DNA of 64,000 nucleotides, from assembly GCF_945870625.1 (NCBI RefSeq), contig NZ_CAMBTS010000002.1, forward strand, positions 1 to 64,000, read 5' to 3'. A program made the translations under genes and the position numbers. Source of the stretch: Novosphingobium sp. Chol11 (GTDB lineage Bacteria; Pseudomonadota; Alphaproteobacteria; Sphingomonadales; Sphingomonadaceae). Shown piece after piece: positions 26,410-35,828 of the stretch (its first letter is position 1; each line of letters opens with the position of its first letter). The notes below the pieces were generated by a model. That model had not been told where the DNA came from and made no database searches. It worked only from the letters and a program-made list of their open reading frames with translations.

Positions 26410-27660
26410 CTAATCGCGCTGTAAAATGATAACCGAACAGGCCGCTTCATCGAAGCCCATGACCCCGCCGCCATTCTCGGCCAGCGCGGTGCGAGCGCCG
26501 CTCACTTGCCGGGGGCCTGCTTCGCCGCGCAGTTGCAGCATCAGCTCGTCGATCATCGACAGCCCGGTCGCGCCGACGGGATGGCCTTTGCTGACGAGCC
26601 CGCCCGACAGATTGATCGGGATCGATCCGCCAAGTGCCGTCGCGCCGCTTTCGGCCAACCTGCCGCCTTCACCGATGCCGCAAAAGCCCAACATTTCGGA
26701 TTGATAGAGCTCGCAAAACGAGGTCGCATCGTGGACTTCGGCAAGGTCGATGTCCTGCGCCGCAAGCCCGGCGGCGTGATAGGCCTTTGCGGCGGCGAGC
26801 TGCGAAAGCCCCGGCTCGTCCAGCCGACGATACTTGCCCGCAGTCATCGTGCTGGCGGCAATGCGCACCGCGCGGGCGCGGACAGCGGCAGGCTGGCGCG
26901 CCAGCCACGCGCCCGAGCAAACCAGCGCCGCCGCCGCGCCATCGCCAATCGGCGCGCACATCGCGCGGGTGAGCGGCCAGCTGATCGGCCGGTCAGCAAG
27001 GACATCCTCTGCCGTTAGAGGAAAGCGATATTGCGCCTTGGGATTATGAACCGAAGCAGTGTGGTTTTTGGCGCAGGCGACGGCGATCTGGCGTTCGGTG
27101 GTGCCATGGGTGCGCATGTGCCATGCGGCTTGCATGGCATAAGTGTCCATGAAGATCGTGCGGCCCGGCCCCGGGGCAAACGGCTTGCCGGCGGCTTCCC
27201 CGGCGGCAGCATAGTACGTGAGCCATTCGTCGCGGTCGTATTGGTCGATGCCGCCGTCGAACAGTTGCATGGTCCGCTCTGGCGAGGAGGGGTTGAACGT
27301 CTTTTCAACGCCGATGGCGATGCTGAGGTCGGTCTGGCCGCTCAGCACATCCTTCCAGGCACCGTGCAGCGCGATCGACGCGGTGGCGCAGCCGCCTTCG
27401 ACATTGATCACCGGCACCCGCTCTGGAAACAGGCCTTCGCGCACCAGCGGGGTAAGGCAGACCTGCCCGCGGATGCTGCCCTGGCCATCTGTCCACATGC
27501 CGCAATTGCCGAACCAGGCCATGCCGATGTCGTTGCCATGGGCAAGGCCAGCATCGGCCAGAACGCCGAGATAGACCTCGCGCGTGAGATCTTTGTGCGA
27601 GCGATCAGGGAATTTGCCAAAGCTGCTCGAATAGCTGCCGACAATGTAAGCGTCTGTCAT
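26410..27660 (-). CDS. SCP2-type thiolase (acetyl-CoA acetyltransferase-like)
   Basis: A 416-residue thiolase of the SCP-x type. The nucleophilic Cys is in INVEGGCATASIALHGA near residue 85, a second conserved site is EVHDATSFCELYQSEMLGF, and the GHP motif appears as SKGHPVGATGLSM. The C-terminal region ends TALAENGGGVMGFDEAA. Such enzymes remove acetyl- or propionyl-CoA from branched and steroid-type side chains, although some are carriers of unclear activity. The start at 27660 overlaps the end of the upstream ligase gene by four bases, so they are coupled. Confidence 0.88.
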   Translation of the reverse strand: MTDAYIVGSYSSSFGKFPDRSHKDLTREVYLGVLADAGLAHGNDIGMAWFGNCGMWTDGQGSIRGQVCLTPLVREGLFPERVPVINVEGGCATASIALHGAWKDVLSGQTDLSIAIGVEKTFNPSSPERTMQLFDGGIDQYDRDEWLTYYAAAGEAAGKPFAPGPGRTIFMDTYAMQAAWHMRTHGTTERQIAVACAKNHTASVHNPKAQYRFPLTAEDVLADRPISWPLTRAMCAPIGDGAAAALVCSGAWLARQPAAVRARAVRIAASTMTAGKYRRLDEPGLSQLAAAKAYHAAGLAAQDIDLAEVHDATSFCELYQSEMLGFCGIGEGGRLAESGATALGGSIPINLSGGLVSKGHPVGATGLSMIDELMLQLRGEAGPRQVSGARTALAENGGGVMGFDEAACSVIILQRD

Positions 27661-29192
27661 TTCGGCTTGTCCCACCAGGCGCTGCGCAGTTCGCGCTTCA
27701 ACACTTTGCCCAGCGCATTGCGCGGGAATTCGCTGCGCAATTCGAGGCCCGCCAGCCGCTGGGTGCGCGCCAGCCGGGCATTGGCCCATTCGAGCAGCGC
27801 CGCCGGATCGGGTTTGCCACGCGGAATGACCAGCGCGAGCGGGGTTTCGCCCCACTTGGGGTGCGGAATGCCGATAACGGTCACGTCTTGCACCTCGGGA
27901 TGCTCACCGATCACCGCTTCCAGATCGGCCGGGAAAATATTGAACCCGCCCGAGAGGATCATGTCTTTCTTGCGATCGACGATGTGGAGGAAGCCCTCGT
28001 CATCCACATAGCCCAGATCGCCGCTGCGCAGGAACGCAGCGCCTGACGGATCGTGCCACAGGATCGCCGCATTGAGATCAGGCCGGTTGCGGTATCCGGC
28101 CATCGCGCCAAGGCCGTGCCCGACGATTTCGCCGACTTCGCCGCGCGCGCATTCCGCATCATCGGCGCCCACGATGCGCAAATCGAAGCCGATCACCGGA
28201 CGACCGACCGCGCCGGGCCGCGTGGGCGCGTCGCCGGGTTTGCGCATCGTGGCGAAGCCTTCGCTGAAGCCATAGAGCTCATAGACATGCGGGGTCATGC
28301 GCGCGATGACCGCTTCGCGCGTATCGGGACGAAGTGACGACCCGGCAGAGAGCAGGCATTGCAGGCTGGACAAGTCATGCCTGCCCAGCGCCGGATCATC
28401 GAGCGTGACGATGCACTGGGTCGGCACCATGAAAGCGTGCGTGACCCGGTGCTGCTCGATCAGCGCGAGCGCACCCGCAGCGCTGAACTGCTCCATGATG
28501 ACGACCGTGCCGCCCAACAGCAGCGGCGGCAGCACCATGAACATCGTGCCGTTGGAGTAAAGCGCGGTTGTAACAAGCGCTACGCTGTCTCTCGCCATGC
28601 CCAGCTCAAGCGCATTGGACCAGGCAAAATGGGTGCGCGCGCCGTGGCTTTGCACGATCCCCTTGGGCAGACCGGTGGTGCCGGAGCTGTAGATGATGTT
28701 GAAGCGGTCTTCGGGGCGACTGCGCACGCCTGGATCGGCATCGGGCGCGGCGGCGAGTATTGCGTCGCCATCGTCCCAGCCCTCGCCGGTGAACCCGATG
28801 GCAATGCGTCGGACATTGGCGGGAAGGCCAGCCGCATCGACAAGCGCGCGATTGGCGGCGGAAACGAAAACCGCCGCAGCGCCGCTGTCGGCAATCATGG
28901 TGGCGACTTGCGCCGGGGTGAGCAAGCCGCTGACGGGCACCATGCAGGCCCCGGCCTTGACGATGCCGAACATGACTTGCAGCATTTCGAGCGAATTGGT
29001 CATGACCAGCGCCAGTGGCTCGTCGTGGCGGACTCCCATCGCCAGCAAGGCATGGGCGACCCGGTTGGTGCCCCGGTCAAGCGCGCCCCAGCTCAGCCGC
29101 TGGTCGCCGCAGATGGCCGCAATCCGATCTGGCGCGAAGCGGGCATGGGTTGCCCAAATGCTGGCGAGGCCAAAGGCAGGCGCATCAATCAT
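27657..29192 (-). CDS. AMP-binding acyl-CoA synthetase
   Basis: A 511-residue ANL-superfamily ligase that activates a carboxylic acid to its CoA thioester through an acyl-adenylate. The P-loop-like motif is YSSGTTGLPKGI near residue 168, the adenylate-binding YGFSEGFAT and the hinge region GDLGYVDDEGFLHIVDRKKDMI follow, and the C-terminal lysine motif is NALGKVLKREL. It lies six bases after the P450 gene and overlaps the thiolase gene, so the three form an operon. The acid substrate is not identifiable. Confidence 0.9.
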   Translation of the reverse strand: MIDAPAFGLASIWATHARFAPDRIAAICGDQRLSWGALDRGTNRVAHALLAMGVRHDEPLALVMTNSLEMLQVMFGIVKAGACMVPVSGLLTPAQVATMIADSGAAAVFVSAANRALVDAAGLPANVRRIAIGFTGEGWDDGDAILAAAPDADPGVRSRPEDRFNIIYSSGTTGLPKGIVQSHGARTHFAWSNALELGMARDSVALVTTALYSNGTMFMVLPPLLLGGTVVIMEQFSAAGALALIEQHRVTHAFMVPTQCIVTLDDPALGRHDLSSLQCLLSAGSSLRPDTREAVIARMTPHVYELYGFSEGFATMRKPGDAPTRPGAVGRPVIGFDLRIVGADDAECARGEVGEIVGHGLGAMAGYRNRPDLNAAILWHDPSGAAFLRSGDLGYVDDEGFLHIVDRKKDMILSGGFNIFPADLEAVIGEHPEVQDVTVIGIPHPKWGETPLALVIPRGKPDPAALLEWANARLARTQRLAGLELRSEFPRNALGKVLKRELRSAWWDKPK

Positions 29193-29198
29193 GGCAAA

Positions 29199-30422
29199 CT
29201 ACCCTGTCACCATCGGCATTTCGCGCACGCCGCGCATGGTCAGCGTGTCCATGTATTCCACCGTGTCGCTCGCCATCGCGACGTTGGGGAAGCGCGTGAA
29301 CAGGCGGCTGATGGCAATGCGCCCCTCGGCCCGGGCCAGCGGCGCGCCAAGGCAGAAGTGGATGCCGTGGTTGAAGGTGAGGTGGCGATTGGGCGTACGG
29401 CCGATGTCGAAACGGGCCGCCGCTTCAAAAACCTCAGGGTCATGGTTGGCCGCGTTGACCATGGCGAACACCCGGTCGCCTTGGTTCAGCGTTTTCCCGC
29501 GCAGTTCGAATGGCGCTTTGACGACGCGGACGACCGCGCCGGTTGGCCCTTCGAAGCGCAGCATTTCTTCCACAGCGCTGGCGATCAGCGAGGGGTCTGC
29601 AAGGAACCGGGCCTTCTGGTCCGGATTTTGGAGCAGCGCGCGGATGCCGTTGCCGATCAGGTTGGTGGTCGTCTCGTGGCCCGCAAACAGGAACAGAATG
29701 CACGAACCGATCAGCTCATCCTCGGTGATCTGGCTTGTTTGCTGGAGCATCACGAAGTGCGAGATCACATCTTCGCGCGGCTGGCCAAGCCGGTCCTTCG
29801 CCGCATCCCGGAAATAATCGGCCATCGCCACGATGCCCGCGCGCCCGGTTTCATACTTATCGCCGCCGCCGGTGGCATTGCCGAGGAATGGCTGCAACTG
29901 CATCGACCAGTCGCGCAACAAATCCATATCCGCGCGCGGCACGCCGAGCAGATCCATGATGACGCTGGCGGGCAGCGGATTGGCAAATTCACTGATGCAT
30001 TCAAATTGCCCATCGCCGCGCGCCGCGATCCGATCCAGCAGGCTGTCTGCCAGTTCGGCGATGCCATCCTCAAGCCCGCGCATCACGCTTGGGGTCACAA
30101 CCTTGTTGAGCAAGCCGCGCAGCCGGGTGTGATCGGGCGGATCCTTAAATACGACCCATGTGTTCAAATACCGGATCAAGTCGCTCAGGCGGCTTTGCTC
30201 GCCGCCCTGCTGGCTTTCGAAAAACGGCGTCAGCCGGTCCGACGAGATACCGCCGTTCATCTGCACCGCTTTGACATCGTCATGACGGGTGAGCACCCAG
30301 CCTTTGAGCAAGGGCGACCAATGCACCGGATCTTCGGCCTGCAGGCGCAGCAAGGTCTCAAGCGGGCGCTGGATCACATCGGGATCGCGCGGATCGAAGA
30401 CCAGAGGGGCGGCAGTTGGCAT
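29199..30422 (-). CDS. Cytochrome P450
   Basis: A 407-residue soluble bacterial P450. The heme-binding motif is FNHGIHFCLGAPLAR near residue 345, the I-helix oxygen-activation motif is LFAGHETTTNLIGN near residue 235, and the ExxR region is EEMLRFEGP. An N-terminal PPDHTRLRGLLNK is the conserved C-helix. It would need a separate ferredoxin and reductase, none of which are adjacent. It is the first gene of the operon P450, acyl-CoA ligase, thiolase, TetR and is divergent from the EthD gene. The substrate is unknown. Confidence 0.92.
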   Translation of the reverse strand: MPTAAPLVFDPRDPDVIQRPLETLLRLQAEDPVHWSPLLKGWVLTRHDDVKAVQMNGGISSDRLTPFFESQQGGEQSRLSDLIRYLNTWVVFKDPPDHTRLRGLLNKVVTPSVMRGLEDGIAELADSLLDRIAARGDGQFECISEFANPLPASVIMDLLGVPRADMDLLRDWSMQLQPFLGNATGGGDKYETGRAGIVAMADYFRDAAKDRLGQPREDVISHFVMLQQTSQITEDELIGSCILFLFAGHETTTNLIGNGIRALLQNPDQKARFLADPSLIASAVEEMLRFEGPTGAVVRVVKAPFELRGKTLNQGDRVFAMVNAANHDPEVFEAAARFDIGRTPNRHLTFNHGIHFCLGAPLARAEGRIAISRLFTRFPNVAMASDTVEYMDTLTMRGVREMPMVTG

Positions 30423-30518
30423 GATGCGGGAAGGACTCCGGATTTGTCATTCGGCTATCATCGCGCCCTTGCCATAGCAATCGCTTGTTTGGTAGCATCA
30501 GGTCAAGGCGTAAGGCAG

Positions 30519-30533
30519 GCGGGACATACCCGC
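30519..30533. promoter_or_regulatory. Short palindrome between P450 and EthD genes
   Basis: GCGGG-ACATA-CCCGC lies in the 146-base divergent intergenic region. It could be an operator for the nearby TetR protein, but the evidence is only the symmetry and position. Confidence 0.25.
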
Positions 30534-30568
30534 GATGATCGAGCGGAAGCGCCGCAGGAGAGAATGCC

Positions 30569-30886
30569 ATGTTGAAGCTCGTCGCCGTGTGGTCGCCGCC
30601 CAAGCCCGAGGACCGGGACGCTTTCGAAACCGCCTATGCCAACGTCCACGCGCCGCTTGCGCGCGCGCTGCCGAACCTCACCAGCCTTGATACCATTCTG
30701 GTCAGCGAGGGTCTGGAAGGCGCGCCCGCAGACGCTTATCGGTTCGCGATCATGACCTGGCCCGACAAGGCCGCGATGGAGCGCGATGAGCATACAGCGG
30801 AATGGACCGCGCTGCGCACCGATGCCGGCCAGATGATCGAGCGCTTCGGCGTGACTTTGACATCCTCCATCGGCCACGAAGGCTGA
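30569..30886 (+). CDS. EthD domain-containing protein
   Basis: A 105-residue protein of the EthD family, a ferredoxin-like dimeric alpha/beta barrel. It opens with KLVAVWSPPKPEDRDAFETAY and has the conserved HAPLARALPNLTSLDT and AIMTWPDKAAMERDEHTAEW segments. EthD proteins accompany P450 and other oxygenase systems, where they are required for activity or remove products by an unknown mechanism. It is divergent from the P450 gene and lies 9 bases before the SDR gene, so the link to the P450 pathway is likely. Confidence 0.86.
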   Translation: MLKLVAVWSPPKPEDRDAFETAYANVHAPLARALPNLTSLDTILVSEGLEGAPADAYRFAIMTWPDKAAMERDEHTAEWTALRTDAGQMIERFGVTLTSSIGHEG

Positions 30887-30895
30887 GCGCGGGCC

Positions 30896-31636
30896 ATGGC
30901 CATCCTCGTCACCGGCGGTACCAAAGGTATCGGCCTTGCCATCGCCCGGCGCTTTGCCAAGCCTGATGTCGATGTATTTCTCAATTTCCGGGCGGACCAT
31001 GACGCTGCCGACCGGGCAAAGGCGGAGATCGAAGCGGCGGGCGCGCGCTGCCATCTCATCCAGGGCGATGTGAGCACGCCGGCGGGCGCGAGCGCGGTGC
31101 TCGCCGTCGTCGCTGCACAGACCGACCGGCTCGATCAGCTGGTGCACTGCGCGGTGAAAGTGATCCCCGAACCGCTGCTCACCATCGATCCGGTCAGCCT
31201 GACCGAGGCGATCAACCTCAACGGCACCGCGCTGGTCTATCTGGTGCAGGCGGCGGTGCCGCTGTTCAAGCCGGGCAGCACCGTGTTTTTCCTGTCCAGC
31301 CGGGGCAGCCGTTCGCCGCTGCCGAACTATGCGGCGGTGGGCGCGGGCAAGTCGCTGGCGGAGAGCCTGGTCCGCTATCTCGCGATGGAACTGGCTCCGC
31401 TGGGCGTGCGCGCCAATTGCGTCGCGCCAAGCGCTGTCGATACGGAGGCGCTGCGGCAGGTATACGGCGCGCAGACCGAAGAAATCATGCGCCAATCGGC
31501 AGCGGCCAGCCCCAGCGGGCGAAACGTGGTCGATGACGATTATTGCAGCCTTATTGAATACCTTGCGAGCCCTTCGGCGGCGATGATTCAGGGTCAGGTC
31601 GTGTTCGTAACCGGCGGTGCCTACCTCGCCGCCTGA
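30896..31636 (+). CDS. SDR family oxidoreductase, FabL-like enoyl reductase candidate
   Basis: A 246-residue short-chain dehydrogenase/reductase. The dinucleotide-binding motif is TGGTKGIGLAIARRF at the N-terminus. Where classical SDRs have YxxxK, this protein has NYAAVGAGKSL, a Y-x6-K arrangement typical of the enoyl-ACP reductases FabI and FabL, and the following segment (RYLAMELAPLGVRANCV) also resembles FabL. An enoyl thioester reductase role in the neighbouring acyl-CoA pathway is therefore possible, though a ketone reductase cannot be excluded. It is the second gene after EthD with 9 bases between them. Confidence 0.82.
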   Translation: MAILVTGGTKGIGLAIARRFAKPDVDVFLNFRADHDAADRAKAEIEAAGARCHLIQGDVSTPAGASAVLAVVAAQTDRLDQLVHCAVKVIPEPLLTIDPVSLTEAINLNGTALVYLVQAAVPLFKPGSTVFFLSSRGSRSPLPNYAAVGAGKSLAESLVRYLAMELAPLGVRANCVAPSAVDTEALRQVYGAQTEEIMRQSAAASPSGRNVVDDDYCSLIEYLASPSAAMIQGQVVFVTGGAYLAA

Positions 31637-31649
31637 GCAATGATGCCGT

Positions 31650-33233
31650 TCAAAGCAGCGATTGGCGAAGCTCTCGCTTCAAAATCTTGCCGCTGGCGTT
31701 GCGCGGCAAGTTATCCGCAAACACGACCTTCTTGGGGATCTTGAAGCCGGACAGATGGTCGGCGCAATGTTCGAGCAATTCGGCAAGCTCAAGCTGGTGC
31801 CCCTCGCGCAGCACGATCACGGCGGTAACGGCTTCGATCCAATTCGGGTCGGGCATGCCGATCACCGCCACTTCGCTGATCGCGGCGTGGCGATAGAGCA
31901 CTTCTTCCACTTCACGCGAGGCGACATTTTCGCCGCCGGTCTTGATCATGTCCTTCTTGCGGTCGACCACGGTGATGTAGCCCTGGGCATCGGCCACGCC
32001 CAGATCGCCGCTGTGAAACCATCCCCCCGCAAAGGCTTCGGCCGTGCGGACAGGATCGTTCCAGTAGCCGCTGAGCAACTGGGGCGAGCGATGCACAATC
32101 TCGCCGATCTCGCCCGGCGCGACCGGGTTCATCGCATCATCGACAATGCGCGTTTCGACATGCAAGGTCGGCCGCCCAGCCGAACCCAGCCGCTGCGCGT
32201 GCTCTTCGGGAAACAGGATCGTGGCGACCGGGGCAATCTCGGTCTGTCCATAAAGGTTCCACAGGCGCAGTTGCGGCAGCCGCTCGCGCAGTTCGCGCAG
32301 CACCTCGACCGGCATGATCGACGCGCCGTAATAACCCTTTTCCAGCGCCGAAAGATCGCATGTCGCCATCGCCGGGGCGCGCAGCAGCGAAATCCACACG
32401 GTCGGCGGCGCGAAGAACGAGGTGATGCGATGCTGCGCCAGCAGCCCGAGGACATTGTCGGCAGCAGGCGAGCCGGTGATCACGTTGCACGCGCCGACAT
32501 GCAGCGCCGGGCCGATCATGCAATCAAGCTGCGCGCAGTGAAACAGCGGCATGGCATGAAGCGCCACGGTATCCCGGGTCCATTCGCAATCGATGATGCA
32601 GCTTTGATATTCCCACAGCACGCTGTTGTGCGAGAGCATCGCGCCCTTGGGCCGCGATTCCGTGCCGCTGGTATAGACGATCTGCAGCAGATCCTCGCCG
32701 CCCCGCTCCTCCGGCGGGTGCGGCTCATCGCACAGCAAGGATGTCCACGAGGGGATGCCGGGCGGCGGGGGCGCGTTCTCGCTATCGATCCCGAGCAGGT
32801 GCTCGACCTGTTCGCTGCGGGCGCTCAGCGCGGTGTCGATGGTGCTGACATCGACAAACAGCGCGCGCGCGCCCGAATGATCGAGAATGTAGCGCACGTC
32901 ATCGGCGTTCAGCATGAAGTTGATCGGGACCAGCACCGCATCCGCGCGGGCGATCGCGAAACGCAGCGCGATGAAGGCATGGCTGTTGCGCGCGAGGATC
33001 GCAATCCGGTCGCCGGGCATCAGGCCAAGGCGGCGCAGGCCCGCTGCAAGGCGGTCCACCTCGCGGCGAAAAGCGGCATAGCTCCACGTGACCTCGCCGC
33101 AGATGATCGCGGTTTTCTCGCCGTGCCGCTCTGCCGCGCGGGCCAGCATGGCGGAGAGCGATTGCGACCGCGCGCGGGCTATCAATACATCAGGCGAGGG
33201 GTCAGGCAAATCAGCGGCAGAATCGAGGTGCAT
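31650..33233 (-). CDS. AMP-binding acyl-CoA synthetase (second copy)
   Basis: A 527-residue ANL-superfamily acyl-CoA ligase. The nucleotide-binding motif is IVYTSGTESRPKGAMLSH near residue 183, WNLYGQTEIAPVATI the adenine region, and GDLGVADAQGYITVVDRKKDMIKTGGENVAS the hinge, with the C-terminal lysine in NASGKILKRELRQSLL. It is convergent with the SDR gene and separated from the TonB receptor gene by a terminator, so it is probably a single transcription unit. Its sequence is clearly distinct from the ligase at 27657 to 29192. Confidence 0.9.
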   Translation of the reverse strand: MHLDSAADLPDPSPDVLIARARSQSLSAMLARAAERHGEKTAIICGEVTWSYAAFRREVDRLAAGLRRLGLMPGDRIAILARNSHAFIALRFAIARADAVLVPINFMLNADDVRYILDHSGARALFVDVSTIDTALSARSEQVEHLLGIDSENAPPPPGIPSWTSLLCDEPHPPEERGGEDLLQIVYTSGTESRPKGAMLSHNSVLWEYQSCIIDCEWTRDTVALHAMPLFHCAQLDCMIGPALHVGACNVITGSPAADNVLGLLAQHRITSFFAPPTVWISLLRAPAMATCDLSALEKGYYGASIMPVEVLRELRERLPQLRLWNLYGQTEIAPVATILFPEEHAQRLGSAGRPTLHVETRIVDDAMNPVAPGEIGEIVHRSPQLLSGYWNDPVRTAEAFAGGWFHSGDLGVADAQGYITVVDRKKDMIKTGGENVASREVEEVLYRHAAISEVAVIGMPDPNWIEAVTAVIVLREGHQLELAELLEHCADHLSGFKIPKKVVFADNLPRNASGKILKRELRQSLL

Positions 33234-33270
33234 GCTGGGCTTTCAAGCTGGCAACCCCGCCAGCGCGGGC

Positions 33271-33316
33271 AAAAAACAACCGAAGAGAGCAGCACGTTCG
33301 GCACTGCTCCCTTCGG
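33271..33316 (-). terminator. Rho-independent terminator after TonB receptor gene
   Basis: On the reverse strand a 13-bp stem with one mismatch (33316 to 33304 with 33292 to 33280) is followed by TTGTTTTTT at 33279 to 33271, directly after the receptor stop. Confidence 0.75.
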
Positions 33317-33328
33317 CCATGGGTACTT

Positions 33329-35740
33329 TTACTTCATGCGGACTTTGAGCGACACGCCATAGGTCACCGGCTGGCCGGTCGCCTGGGTGATGATGTTGTT
33401 GTACGAAATCACGTTCTGCACGTTGAACGCGTTGAACACGTTCTTGCCGAAGGCCGACACCGTCAACTTCTCGCCCGGGAAGGTGTAGCCGATGCGGGCA
33501 TCGACCAGCGCATAACCGTCGATGCGGAACGGTGTGCGGTTCAGCCAACGGTTCACGCCATTGTCGGGAATCTGCAACTGGCTTCCGGCGATATAGGCAT
33601 CCTGATAGGTCCGGTAATTGATCCCGGCACCGACGAAGAACTCGCCGCCCGAACCTGTCGGCAGCCGGTAATCGATATCACCGACGAGCGACCATGTCGG
33701 CGCGAAGGGCAGCCGGCTGCCGGCAAAGTCATTCTGCACGCCGAACACCGTGATCCCCGAATACTCATCGACCCGGGTGTCGAGGTAGCTGGCCGATCCC
33801 GAAAGCGTCAGCCCCGCCGTTGGCCGCACCGTCGCCTCGAGCTCGACCCCGAAGATGTGCGACTTAGGCACGTTGTCGAGCCGCTGCAGCAGCCCGAACA
33901 GTGCCGTGTTGACAGTGCCCTGGATCTGCTTGCCGCGATAATCCTGATAGAACACCGCGCCGGCCAGCGAGATGGCATTGTTGGCCAGCCGGGTCTTGAC
34001 GCCCGCTTCATACGAAGTGACCGATTCCTGCCTTGCCGGCGTGAACACCGATTGCGTCGCGCCGGTGATCACCGGGAACGCGCCAGCCTTATAACCGCGC
34101 GAAATGTTGGCATAGAGCAGCGTGTTGGATGAGGGCTTGAAGTCTACGCCCGCGCGCCAGGAGACATTGCTTTCCGACAAGGTGATGTTGATCGGATCGC
34201 CCGGCAGGTTTTGCGCATTGAGCGAAATGCAATCGCCCGGGCCGATGGGAATGTCCCGTCCGCCAAGGAGATTGCCGAGCAGCCGGAACAGGCTCGACAA
34301 CTGCTGGTCGCCAGTGGTGTCAGACCCGCACATGCGGTTCTTGTTGCGTGAATTGGTATAGCGCACGCCGCCCTTGAAAGTGATCTGGTCGGTCAGATCA
34401 TATTCGCCGTTCGCAAATATAGCGAAGATATCCATCCGGCCCCGGTTGAGCACGTTGGACTCATGGATGAAGTTGGTGCCGGCGTTGCTCAGCGAGTTGT
34501 CACCGTAGGTGATGATCTGAAGCTCGTTGACCTTGCTGTTGTTGTAGTTTCCGCCGACCGTCCAACGGAACTTCGTGCCCGGTGCCGCGGCATTGGACAG
34601 CCTGATTTCCTGGTTGAAATCCTGGATCGTGCCTTCGCCGCGCGGATTGTCGACCAATTCAAACTGCGAGCCATCAAGATCAAACGCCATGTCTTGCTTG
34701 AAGCTGTTGTAAGTGGTGATCGAGGTTAGCACGATATCGTCGGTGACATTAAGATCCCCGCGCAAAAACGCCTGGAATGTCGTGCGATTGCCGCGTGGGC
34801 GGGCGGACTCTGTATCCGATTGGGTGCCGACGCCGCGGCGGCCCGAGAAGGACCAGTTCGCCGCACGGAGATTGCGCGGAGTCAGCGGTGCCGTCAACTC
34901 CTGCGGCGTGGGGGCTGCCGGGTTTGACGGCAGCGAGGCGATGATATGCAGCGCTTGCGGCTCGGAACGATCAACCGAACCATTGAGGTTGAGTTCGAGC
35001 TTAAGCTGGTCGTTGACCTGCCAGTCGGTGATCAAACGGGCGGCGATATAGTTCTGTTCGCCGTTCGTGTCTGCGCGGGTGTAGTTGTACTGCCAATCAT
35101 CGCGGTGCAATGCGTCGATGGCAACGCGCATGCCTACAGTCTCGCTGATCGGGCCGCTGACGTACAGGCTGCCATGCACTTCATTGAAGCGGCCATAATC
35201 AAGATTGAAGCCAGCCTCGAGTTCCTTGGTCGGCTTGGCGGCGACAAAGTTGATCGCACCGCCGGTCGAGTTCTGGCCGAACAGCGTGCCTTGCGGCCCT
35301 TTCAGCACTTCGACACGCTCAAGATCATAGAGCGAATGCCCAGCCAGCACCGGGAAAGGCATCGGCGCCTGATCGAGCGAGAGGCTGACGGCGGGATAGA
35401 CGCCCAGCGAGTCGGAGTTGAAACCGATGCCGCGCAAAGTGAACACTGGCGTGCCGTGGGTCGATGGCGCGAGCGCCAGATTGGGAACCGCCTTGGCCAG
35501 TTCGTCGAGGCGGACGATGCTGCGCTTTTCGAGCAGCGAGGTGTCGAAAGCGACGACGCTGGCGCCGACCTTGCTGATGCTCTCGTTCCGCTTGTTGGCG
35601 GTCACGATGATCTCGCCGGCCGGAACCTCTTCGGCTGCATCGGCAGCTGCTGGAGCAAGGGCCGCGAACGCGGGATGAGCGATGCTTGCGAGACTTAACG
35701 TCGTGGATGCCGCCAGAACGGTGCGCCGGATAGTGTTCAT
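33329..35740 (-). CDS. TonB-dependent outer membrane receptor
   Basis: An 803-residue outer membrane transporter. MNTIRRTVLAASTTLSLASIAHPAFA is a signal peptide, EIIVTANKRNES starts the plug domain, with the conserved RGIGFNSDS and GPQGTLFGQNSTGGAINFV motifs near residues 100 to 170, followed by a 22-strand-type beta barrel ending in an aromatic-poor GVSLKVRMK. The start at 35740 is supported by AAAGGAG a few bases upstream. In sphingomonads such IroN/FecA-like receptors often import plant or aromatic compounds rather than iron. It is flanked by catabolic genes, which favours an organic substrate. Confidence 0.93.
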   Translation of the reverse strand: MNTIRRTVLAASTTLSLASIAHPAFAALAPAAADAAEEVPAGEIIVTANKRNESISKVGASVVAFDTSLLEKRSIVRLDELAKAVPNLALAPSTHGTPVFTLRGIGFNSDSLGVYPAVSLSLDQAPMPFPVLAGHSLYDLERVEVLKGPQGTLFGQNSTGGAINFVAAKPTKELEAGFNLDYGRFNEVHGSLYVSGPISETVGMRVAIDALHRDDWQYNYTRADTNGEQNYIAARLITDWQVNDQLKLELNLNGSVDRSEPQALHIIASLPSNPAAPTPQELTAPLTPRNLRAANWSFSGRRGVGTQSDTESARPRGNRTTFQAFLRGDLNVTDDIVLTSITTYNSFKQDMAFDLDGSQFELVDNPRGEGTIQDFNQEIRLSNAAAPGTKFRWTVGGNYNNSKVNELQIITYGDNSLSNAGTNFIHESNVLNRGRMDIFAIFANGEYDLTDQITFKGGVRYTNSRNKNRMCGSDTTGDQQLSSLFRLLGNLLGGRDIPIGPGDCISLNAQNLPGDPINITLSESNVSWRAGVDFKPSSNTLLYANISRGYKAGAFPVITGATQSVFTPARQESVTSYEAGVKTRLANNAISLAGAVFYQDYRGKQIQGTVNTALFGLLQRLDNVPKSHIFGVELEATVRPTAGLTLSGSASYLDTRVDEYSGITVFGVQNDFAGSRLPFAPTWSLVGDIDYRLPTGSGGEFFVGAGINYRTYQDAYIAGSQLQIPDNGVNRWLNRTPFRIDGYALVDARIGYTFPGEKLTVSAFGKNVFNAFNVQNVISYNNIITQATGQPVTYGVSLKVRMK

Positions 35741-35828
35741 TTCCCTCTCCTTTGGGTTGTCATTTTCTCTTTTTTTGGCGTGCTGCCTGTCGAACGTCCG
35801 GACAATCGGACGCCCTAAAGGGTGCACG

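Noticed and set aside
28359..30575. A 738-codon forward frame opposite the acyl-CoA ligase and P450 genes
   Set aside because: Shadow frame: the reverse strand holds two proteins with full catalytic motifs, and the forward translation is a His/Arg/Gly-rich string without motifs.
31662..33362. A 566-codon forward frame opposite the second acyl-CoA ligase
   Set aside because: Same reasoning; it even crosses the receptor terminator and has no recognisable domain.
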